This document shows, piece after piece, positions 1 to 7,800 of a stretch of 25,073 nt of DNA (within the stretch, counting starts at the first letter, position 1; the number at the start of each line of letters is the position of its first letter). A model generated the notes under the pieces. That model was not told where the DNA came from and did no database searches. It worked only from the letters and a program-made list of their open reading frames with translations. This stretch comes from a virus. The DNA is taken from IMG/VR virus record IMGVR_UViG_3300017759_000066, positions 1-25,073 of that record. The stretch is one strand, 5' to 3'. A program made the translations under genes and the position numbers.

Positions 1-3000
1 AGCAAGTCAAGACTTAGCTTTGTTTCACAGTTCAGATGATTCTACAATTCGCTCATCAACAGGCGACCTTATATTATCTAACACTGCTTCGGACAAAGAC
101 ATAATTTTTAAAGGCAACGATGGTGGGTCAACTATTACAGCCCTCACCCTTGATATGTCAGCGGCAGGTGCGGCTACGTTTAATGTAGGTGCTACGTTTG
201 GTGGCAATGTGGGAATTGGCGTAGCTGACGGTGACGTAACAAGTGATGGCAATGCCGCGAGAACTTATGTGAGCATTATTGGCTCTGGCAACAGAGGCAG
301 ACTAAACCTTGGCTCTACAGCATCTAATGGTGCTGATGCAGGAACTTTAGCTTTTACAAACGGTGCAAACACACTTGCTGATATTACTGTAGACACTGCA
401 TCAGGAGCGCAAACTACAGGAACAATGTTCATAAATAGCACTGGGAACCTTGATATTCAAGCGGCGGCAAACTACGGTGTTATATTTAACGAAGATAGTA
501 TAGACGCAGACTTCCGCGTTGAGTCTAACGGCAATGCTAACGCTCTTTTTCTAGATGCAGGAAACGAAACCATAGAATTTGGAGTGGTTCCATTTACATC
601 ATCAGCAGGAACCTCTAACGTACGCTTTGGTGCAACCGCAGGTAACAGCATTGTCTCTGGCGCACAATACAACACTTTAATAGGAGATAATGCAGGTACT
701 GCGATTACTACTGGAGATAGGAATGTAGCCGTAGGTTTTGGTGCTTTACAATCTGAAGATGCTAACGGCTACAACGTAGCAATTGGCTATGCTTCATTAG
801 ACAGTTTAAATGCAGGAGTTGATGCATATAATACTGCTGTAGGTTATGCATCAGGTAATGTAATGACCACAGGCGTTAGGAATACACTAATAGGTAGTAC
901 AGCAGGAGATGCTTTAACAGATGCTGACTACAACATAGCAATAGGATATGGGTCATTGACTACTGATACTTTAGGAAGTAGAAGTACAGGGGTAGGTTAT
1001 GCAACTTTAGCTAATCAGAATTTTACAAGCGCAACAGATACATATAATACTGCTTATGGATTTAATGCAGGTAATCAAGTAACCACAGGTCAATACAACA
1101 CCTTGATAGGTGGTCTAGCAGGTGATGCACAAACCACCGCAGACCACAACGTAGCTTTGGGTGTAAGCACTTTAACTACAAACACCAAGGCAAATAAAAA
1201 TGTTGCAATAGGAAGTAACGCATTAAACACCTTTAATGTTACTAGCGACACCGACACATACAATACTGCTGTAGGATATTCCGCAGGTGGAGTAATGACC
1301 ACAGGCACATTTAACACTTTACTTGGGGGATTATCAGGAGATGCTTTGACTGATGCTGATTTTAACACTGCTCTTGGGTATGCGACATTATCTTCAGATA
1401 CTTTAGGAAGCAAAAGTGTAGCGATAGGCTCCAAGGCTTTATTTTCACAAAACTTTACTTCAGCTACCGATGCGTACAATGTAGCGATTGGTGTTAATGC
1501 AGGACAGCTTGTAACCACAGGTGTTCAAAACACCTTAGTGGGTAGTTTGGCAGGTGATGCTTTAACAGATGCTGATTTTAATGTGGTTATGGGTACATCT
1601 ACTCTTAGCTCAGATACGAAAGGAAACAGGGCGGTTGCAATAGGTACTTATGCTCTATTTGCTCAGAATTTTACTTCTTCAACTGACAATTACAATGTCG
1701 CTGTAGGTTATTCAGCAGGTAATTTGATAACGACAGGGGTTCAAAATGTAATTTTAGGAGGCTTGGCAGGTGATGCTCTAACTGATGCTGACCAAAATGT
1801 AGCAATTGGTTATGCCGCTTTAAGTTCTGACACTCTAGGCAGTAACTCAGTTGCTATTGGTAATTTAGCTTTAGCAGTGCAAAATTTTGATTCAGCAACA
1901 AATACTTACAATGTTGCGGTTGGCGATAATGCAGGAAAAGCAGTAACCACAGGCGTTCAAAATACCCTCATCGGTGGTCTTGCAGGTGATGCAATCACAA
2001 CAGGTGCTGAAAATACCGCAGTTGGTTTTTCTGCATTAAGTGCTAACACAACAGCATCCAACAACACAGCCGTTGGTAAATCAGCCTTAACCGCAAACAC
2101 CACAGGTTCTGGTAATTCTGCTTTGGGTTCAGTTGCAGGTCTAGCTGTAACAACTGGTAATAATAATTCTTTATTTGGGTTTGGTGCAGGTGATGCAATT
2201 ACCACAGGTTCTTCAAATATAGCTGTCGGAGCATTTTCTTTAAGTGCTTCAACTACAGCTAGTTTTAATACAGCATTAGGAACTTCAACTTTAACCAATA
2301 ATACTTCTGGTGCTTCAAACCTAGCAACAGGTTATGGAGCTTTAACACTAAACACCACAGGTAATGAGAATACAGCAGTTGGAGCAGATGCCTTAGACGC
2401 TAATACTACTGGTGCTTCAAATACTGGTTTAGGTAAAGGTGCTTTAGGTGCTAATACTACAGCATCTAACAACACTGCTGTTGGTAAAGATGCTTTAGCC
2501 GCAAACACTACAGGCGCAGAAAACGTAGCAATCGGCTCGGGTGCTTTAGACGCTAACACTACCGCTTCTAATAACAACGCATTAGGCTCAGGAGCTTTAG
2601 GCGCTAATACAACTGGTTCAGCTAATAATGCTTTTGGTTTAAACGCACTTGGAGCAAATACCACAGCTAATCATAATACTGCTATGGGTTCTAGTGCGGC
2701 AGGTGCAAATACAACAGGTACTCAAAATACAGCATTTGGTAGTAATGCTTTATTATTAAACACTACAGGTGTAACAAATACAGCATTGGGTGCTTTTGCA
2801 TTAGACGCTAATACTACAGCTTCTAACAACACCTCAGTTGGTCACAATGCTTTAGGCGCAAACACTACAGCAAGCAACAACACAGCTTTAGGAAGTTCCG
2901 CTTTAGCCACAAACACTACAGGAACAAATCTAGTAGCGGTAGGTTATTTATCTTTATATTCAAATACCACAGGTACTTCTAACGTGGCAGTGGGTAATAC

Positions 3001-3811
3001 CACTTTACAAAATACTACCACAGGAGCTAATAACACAGCCGTTGGTCATACGGCTTTGACCACAAACACCGAAGGCGGTTCTAATGTTGCAATAGGTCAA
3101 GGCGCACTAGATGCTAATACGACAGCAAGTTCTAACGTGGCGGTTGGTGCGCGTTCACTTACTGATAACACCACAGGTACTTCTAACACAGGAGTAGGCA
3201 AGGATGCTTTATTTGCAAACACTACCGCATCTAACAACACAGCACTGGGTCAATCAGCAGGTGGTTCAATAACCACAGGTAGCAATAACATAGCAATAGG
3301 ACTAGACTCTTTAAAAACTGGAAGTCCGGGAGGTAACATTACCACAGGAAGTAATACTGTTGGTATTGGAGATGAAAACATTACTTCCTTAAATGCACAA
3401 GTTTCATTAACAGTTGCATCTGACGAGCGAGATAAGACAGACTTTACAGACTTAGATGTTGGTTTAGATTTTGTTAAACAACTCAAGCCTTATACTTATA
3501 AGTGGGACAAGCGTTCTAAGTATGGCGATAATACAGCAGATGATTATGACTTAGATGCACAAACACCTGATGGCACTCACAAAGAAGATTGGTTAGATAT
3601 AGGTTTCAAAGCACAAGAAGTTGAAGCACTTGAGCAAGCCGCAGGTTATGACAAAGCAAACAAAACGAATCTTGCTGTAACAATGTCAGGAGATGGCAAG
3701 CAGTATGGTATGCAGTATGAAAAACTTGTACCCATTTTAACCAAAGCGATTCAAGAGCAACAAGCATTAATTGAATCATTAACCGCAAGAATAGAAACCT
3801 TAGAAGGATAA
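1..3811 (+). CDS. Tail fibre / receptor-binding protein with YadA-head-like repeats and C-terminal S74 chaperone (5' end outside window)
   Basis: The frame is open to the left edge (codons readable from base 2), so the gene starts upstream; the TTG at 20 is not its true start. The visible 1269 residues have three parts. The first about 220 are Gly/Ala/Thr/Asn-rich with beta-type patterns. Next come two repeat classes of the NxAVG or NTxIG kind, as in left-handed beta-roll YadA heads: a 72-residue compound repeat, then 26 units of 17 residues. The C terminus (from base 3419) is a Peptidase S74 intramolecular chaperone. It opens with SDERDK, containing the Ser and Lys of the known catalytic dyad, and ends in a coiled coil. 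In this family the chaperone drives trimerisation and then cuts itself off just before that Ser, releasing about 130 residues. The role as host-recognition fibre is inferred from the architecture and from position among virion genes. Confidence 0.9.
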   Translation, partial: ASQDLALFHSSDDSTIRSSTGDLILSNTASDKDIIFKGNDGGSTITALTLDMSAAGAATFNVGATFGGNVGIGVADGDVTSDGNAARTYVSIIGSGNRGRLNLGSTASNGADAGTLAFTNGANTLADITVDTASGAQTTGTMFINSTGNLDIQAAANYGVIFNEDSIDADFRVESNGNANALFLDAGNETIEFGVVPFTSSAGTSNVRFGATAGNSIVSGAQYNTLIGDNAGTAITTGDRNVAVGFGALQSEDANGYNVAIGYASLDSLNAGVDAYNTAVGYASGNVMTTGVRNTLIGSTAGDALTDADYNIAIGYGSLTTDTLGSRSTGVGYATLANQNFTSATDTYNTAYGFNAGNQVTTGQYNTLIGGLAGDAQTTADHNVALGVSTLTTNTKANKNVAIGSNALNTFNVTSDTDTYNTAVGYSAGGVMTTGTFNTLLGGLSGDALTDADFNTALGYATLSSDTLGSKSVAIGSKALFSQNFTSATDAYNVAIGVNAGQLVTTGVQNTLVGSLAGDALTDADFNVVMGTSTLSSDTKGNRAVAIGTYALFAQNFTSSTDNYNVAVGYSAGNLITTGVQNVILGGLAGDALTDADQNVAIGYAALSSDTLGSNSVAIGNLALAVQNFDSATNTYNVAVGDNAGKAVTTGVQNTLIGGLAGDAITTGAENTAVGFSALSANTTASNNTAVGKSALTANTTGSGNSALGSVAGLAVTTGNNNSLFGFGAGDAITTGSSNIAVGAFSLSASTTASFNTALGTSTLTNNTSGASNLATGYGALTLNTTGNENTAVGADALDANTTGASNTGLGKGALGANTTASNNTAVGKDALAANTTGAENVAIGSGALDANTTASNNNALGSGALGANTTGSANNAFGLNALGANTTANHNTAMGSSAAGANTTGTQNTAFGSNALLLNTTGVTNTALGAFALDANTTASNNTSVGHNALGANTTASNNTALGSSALATNTTGTNLVAVGYLSLYSNTTGTSNVAVGNTTLQNTTTGANNTAVGHTALTTNTEGGSNVAIGQGALDANTTASSNVAVGARSLTDNTTGTSNTGVGKDALFANTTASNNTALGQSAGGSITTGSNNIAIGLDSLKTGSPGGNITTGSNTVGIGDENITSLNAQVSLTVASDERDKTDFTDLDVGLDFVKQLKPYTYKWDKRSKYGDNTADDYDLDAQTPDGTHKEDWLDIGFKAQEVEALEQAAGYDKANKTNLAVTMSGDGKQYGMQYEKLVPILTKAIQEQQALIESLTARIETLEG
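902..1981 (+). repeat. 216-bp (72-residue) tandem compound repeat in the tail fibre
   Basis: The landmark GCAGG(A/T)GATGC and its variants recurs at 902, 1118, 1334, 1550, 1766 and 1982, which is exactly 216 bases each time. A further related copy starts near 692 with a 210-base spacing. Each unit divides into sub-repeats of 17, 21, 17 and 17 residues, so it is a higher-order version of the 17-residue repeat that follows. Confidence 0.9.
2012..3312 (+). repeat. 51-bp (17-residue) tandem repeat, 26 units, in the tail fibre
   Basis: Units of the pattern N-T-A-V-G-x-x-A-L-x-A-N-T-T-x-x-x repeat from the codon at 2012 to the partial last unit at 3287. The distance is exactly 25 x 51 bases, so no unit has gained or lost a residue. 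The pattern resembles the trimeric YadA head beta-roll but with 17 rather than 14-15 residues per turn. Confidence 0.9.
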
Positions 3812-3817
3812 ATAATT

Positions 3818-4081
3818 ATGAGTGAAGTAGTAGAGAGAACAGACGCTGAGAAAGCTGAGATGTACTCAGCAATGTTAGGAAGCGTCAGCGTAATTACAAA
3901 TTGTCTAGACGACAGCAATGAGTTTTGCAATGACATGACAAAAACCGAAAAGAAAGAAAGGGTTATGCGTAGCTCTGGATATCTTTCAGCAGGTGTTGCA
4001 CTAGATGATTGGGGTTCAGAGGATATGTCTTCTGTAAATGCCGCAATAACTGCCGCAACCGATTACGACCCAGACGCATAA
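3818..4081 (+). CDS. Small acidic phage protein next to tail fibre, paralogue of next gene
   Basis: This 87-residue protein follows the fibre stop by six bases and has GAAGGATAA upstream as ribosome binding site. No known domain was recognised. Its C-terminal half has DDWGSEDM followed by an Ala-rich AITAATDY segment. The same arrangement is in the next gene, so the two are tandem paralogues. It has two Cys residues (around 29 and 37) and no signal peptide or membrane segment. The position directly behind a fibre gene is typical of fibre-assembly or virion accessory genes, but that role is only inferred. Confidence 0.8.
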   Translation: MSEVVERTDAEKAEMYSAMLGSVSVITNCLDDSNEFCNDMTKTEKKERVMRSSGYLSAGVALDDWGSEDMSSVNAAITAATDYDPDA

Positions 4082-4093
4082 AAGGGGTAACAC

Positions 4094-4342
4094 ATGAACG
4101 AAGAACGTACAACAGAACAACTAGCACAAGACTACACAGCAATGGGTCATAGCATTGCACTTATTACAGACGTAATTGCAGGTAATGTGATGGCAGAAGA
4201 TGATGCCGCAGACCGACAGGATTGTGTTGATAGAAACGTAGCACACCTAGAACTTATGAAAGCTAAAGATGATTGGGGCAGTGAAGACATGACCGCTACT
4301 GACTCAGCTATTAGCGCAGGTAACGAATACACAGCATCTTAA
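4094..4342 (+). CDS. Small acidic phage protein, paralogue of preceding gene
   Basis: An 82-residue acidic protein preceded by AAAGGGGTAA as ribosome binding site. It shares with its upstream neighbour the order: charged N terminus, a Met/Ile/Thr helix, then DDWGSEDM and a closing Ser/Ala-rich AISAGNEY segment. The two differ strongly at the N terminus, so the duplication is not recent. No recognised domain. It probably belongs to the same transcription unit as the fibre. Function unknown. Confidence 0.8.
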   Translation: MNEERTTEQLAQDYTAMGHSIALITDVIAGNVMAEDDAADRQDCVDRNVAHLELMKAKDDWGSEDMTATDSAISAGNEYTAS

Positions 4343-4354
4343 AGGAGAAGCAAA

Positions 4355-4663
4355 ATGGCAGTAGTGTGGAGTATTACAAATTGTGAATACACAAACGACT
4401 CAGACAAAGGTGTGGTTCATGCCGCATGGTCTGCAACAGACACCGATGGTGATTACTCAGGTACAGTATCGGGCATGGAGTCCTATACACCTAACCCTAG
4501 CGATAGCGGTTATGTGGCTTGGGATTCACTTGATGAATCTACAGTTTTATCTTGGGTACAAGCTACTCTAGGTTCTGATGGAGTATCAGAAGTTGAAGCG
4601 AAAGCAACAGCAAAACTTAACGAAGCAAAAACACCTTCAACAGCTTGGGGTCTTGCTTGGTAA
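4355..4663 (+). CDS. Conserved small phage protein (DUF7936-like)
   Basis: A 102-residue protein with AAAGGAG eight bases before the ATG. It begins MAVVW, has a Thr/Ser/Asp-rich middle with several aromatic residues, and ends with an Ala/Lys-rich stretch and AWGLAW. This layout (MAVVW start, a segment around FVAY or YVAW, a WV.A.LG helix and a Trp near the end) recalls a small family often found beside tail fibre genes of marine and T4-like phages. The family name is from memory and should be treated as tentative. It has no membrane segment. A virion accessory role is inferred only from position. Confidence 0.75.
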   Translation: MAVVWSITNCEYTNDSDKGVVHAAWSATDTDGDYSGTVSGMESYTPNPSDSGYVAWDSLDESTVLSWVQATLGSDGVSEVEAKATAKLNEAKTPSTAWGLAW

Positions 4664-4681
4664 TACATAGAGGTATGTGTT

Positions 4682-4840
4682 ATGGAAGAAATAAAAGAAA
4701 TAACAGATGTAGTCGCGGCAAGCACAGGTATACTAGCTTTAATTAGTTGGTTGCCCCCGATTGCATCTTTGTTTACGATTGTTTGGTTAGGCATTAGAAT
4801 TTATGAGTCTGATACAGTTCAGGGCTTTATTAAAAAATAA
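4682..4840 (+). CDS. Small membrane protein (52 residues)
   Basis: A short ORF starting ATGGAAGAAATA, with AGAGGTATG as ribosome binding site, that fills the gap between the preceding gene and the 1548-residue gene. A short acidic N terminus (MEEIKEITDVV) is followed by one long or two short hydrophobic stretches: roughly residues 11-21 and 23-41, with a WLPP break between them. The tail is polar (YESDTVQGFIKK). Small proteins of this shape are common in marine phages. It could be a holin-like or virion-associated membrane peptide; the sequence does not decide. Confidence 0.75.
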   Translation: MEEIKEITDVVAASTGILALISWLPPIASLFTIVWLGIRIYESDTVQGFIKK

Positions 4841-4852
4841 AGGTAGGTAAGA

Positions 4853-7800
4853 ATGAAGAAAAAAACGCAAACAAATACTAAGTCTTTAAAGAAATCTTTA
4901 AAGCGTAAAAAGTATGTGAAAGGCAGTAGAACTACGGTTAAAAACCCATCACAAAAAGACTTAGAAAATATGCGAAAGAAGGGTTTATCTACTACTTTGC
5001 CTACTACACCTGCAAAGAAAAAGACCACGCCTACAACAATACCCGGCCCTTCAACGCCAAAAGGAGGATCAGTTCCGCAACCTTTGCAACCTTTGCAACC
5101 TATAAAAGAAAACACTAGAACAACTACACCAACAACAATTCCTGCTAGACAAAGAGATTTACTTAGTCCTTTTCCTTTTGTCGATACAAAATTACCTGAT
5201 CAACCAACTTCTGGTTCTATTAGAGAAAGTGTAGGTAGAGGAAGAGGTGTTCCAACAACAGGAAATCCAAGAGGTAATATAACTGAATCTCTTAGAGGAT
5301 TAGGTAGCAGAAGACCAAATATAGATTTTCAACAACCAACAGGTGTTGGTAGGACTCCTCCTCCACCCCCAAGAGTAACGCTTACTGCTGACCAAAGAAA
5401 ACAAGCAGAAGCTAGAAGACAAGAAGCAGTTAATGATTTCATTAGAAGACAAGAAGCAGTTAATGATTTCATTAGTAGAGGAAGGGATGCTACTAATGTA
5501 CAAAATGCTCCAGTAGAACAATTTGCTCCTTCATTTACTACACAAAATGCAAGTACTCCACAAACTTCAAACTCATTTTTATATACTAGGTCATCACCTA
5601 GAGATTCTGATGGTTCTCAAGAAGCAAGACGAGGACGTAGAAATGGTGATAAAACTACACCTACACCTACACCCACGCCTACACCTACGACTACATCTAC
5701 GACTACATCTATTCCTGCCCCTTGGTGGCAACAAAGAGGATATGGATCTAAGGAAGAAGCTTTTGCTGATGGTTGGAGGTTTGTCCCCGGAGAGGGTTGG
5801 GTACAAACTCTAGGAGATGGTGATCCGCCTGAAGGTGAACCTCCTGAAGGTGACCCTCCTGAAGGTGACCCTCCTGAAGGTGACCCTCCACCTCCTAGTG
5901 ATAAACCAAAAATAGAAACTGGATTACCTGATGATGCTCCTACAACTATAAGACAACAAGCACCTGAAGTAGTCTTAAAACAAATGAATGCTACATTAAC
6001 AGCCGGAGGAGCTTTAAGTCCCGGTGCTCAAAGGATGCTTGAAGACTTTATAAAAGAAGACCCAGATGGAGTTACAGGAAGACAAGCTAAATTAACTTTA
6101 CAAAAAGCAGGTCTTTCTACAGATGTAGAGCAACTAGGCGAAGCCCCCGAAGCAGAGATGACAGATGTTGATGCTAGAACTTTGGATGTTTCTCAAGGAA
6201 CTATACAGCAAGCAGGATTAGAAACTGGTGATCCGGCTAGAGGCTTTGAAGCAACCACCGTTAGCGGAGAACTACCTCCAACTGAAGCCGCCCAAGAAGA
6301 CACACTTAGAAGAGGTACGGCAGGTCAAGCGCAAGCTGAAGATGTAGATACAGCACAAAGAGATAAAGCCGCTGAAGAAGAGGCAAAGGGAAAAGCCGCA
6401 ACAAGACCAAAGGCTCGTGATTATGCGAAAGCCGCTACAACTGATGACAGGTTTATTGTAGGCCCAATTGATGGCCCTGATGTAGATACTCGTACAGGTG
6501 TAACAATACCGCAATCTAAAATTGATGAGCTTACAAAGCTTGCAAAAGATAGAGGACTTGATCCCACAGAGGCCATAAAAGAATATAGAGAATCTATGGG
6601 TGAAAGAGAAGTTCAAACAGCCGATGCCGCACAAAAAGTTTACACACCTAGACTTGGAGAATCCCCTGAAGAAACAGCGGCTAGGGCAGAATACTATGGT
6701 GCTGATTATACACCGCAAGGTGGTAAAACAGAAATAGATGATACTCCTGCATATAAAAAAGCCGCTACACGTAAAGCCGCAACTGGCGAAGCCGCACAGC
6801 GTATTGCAACTGAACTAGGCAATGCGCCTTCAACAGACTTAAAAGGTCGTGAAGCTATTACTGGCGAAGCACCTAGAGGAAATGCCGCACAGATTGGTGG
6901 TGTTCCTACAATGGCGGCCGCAACTAGACAGGCTGTAACAGGACAAGAAAGAAATGTAGCCGCTTCAGATATGAATGCGGTTGTTGCTGATTTACCTGAA
7001 GAAATAACTGCGGCTATTGCTCAAAATCCTGCTGAACCTAAAATAATAGAAGACCTAAATGCTGACCCACAAGTAACAGCCGCTGTAGCCGCACTACCTA
7101 CTGAAGCTTTAGTTTCTACACAAATGGAAAGCTTACTTGCAGGAATGGAAGAAGGAGAAACACCTGCATGGGCTAGACCTGCGGTTGATGCTATTAATCA
7201 ACAAATGGCTAGAAGAGGTTTATCTGTTTCGACAGTAGGTCGTGATGCATTGTTTAATGCTATTATACAAAGTGCATTACCTATAGCTCAAAGCAATGCA
7301 ACAGCACTTCAAACTAGAGCGCAACAAAATCTAAGTAATGAGCAACAAGCTAACTTAGCGACTGCTCAAAATACTATGCAAGTTCGTATGCAGAACTTAG
7401 CAAACCGTCAGACTGCCGCATCTCAAACGGCTCAAATGGCTCAACAGATTGCTGTACAACAAGGTACATTTGATCAACAAGCCGTAATGACAACTGCCCA
7501 ACAACAGCAAGAAACAAACTTAGCTAATGCTCAAATGGCACAGCAAAGGGCGCAACAAGAGTCTTCTCAGCGTCAACAAGCCGCTATAGCTCAACTTAGT
7601 ACTAATGCTCAAATGGACTTAGCAAACTTGCAAGCTCTTAATGCCGCAGGTTCAGAAAGAATGAGCGCAGATCAACAATCTAAATTAGCTACATATAATG
7701 CTCAAGTTGCTAAGATTATGCGTCAAGCTGAGTTAACTCAAGACATGGAAAAAGCTAATCTTTCTCCTGCATTACAAGTTGAGATGCAAAGAGTTTCAGA

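Noticed and set aside
1090-2664. Long antisense open frames opposite the tail fibre repeats.
   Set aside because: They arise from the repeat's codon bias read on the other strand, have low-complexity Pro/Val/Ala composition and no ribosome binding sites.
692-3312. Direct repeats considered as a CRISPR array.
   Set aside because: The repeats are in-frame protein repeats with no unique spacers and no cas genes.
5523-5813. Plus-strand Leu/His-rich frame inside the 1548-residue gene.
   Set aside because: It is produced by the Thr-Pro repeat read in another frame and lies wholly inside a much longer, well-supported gene.
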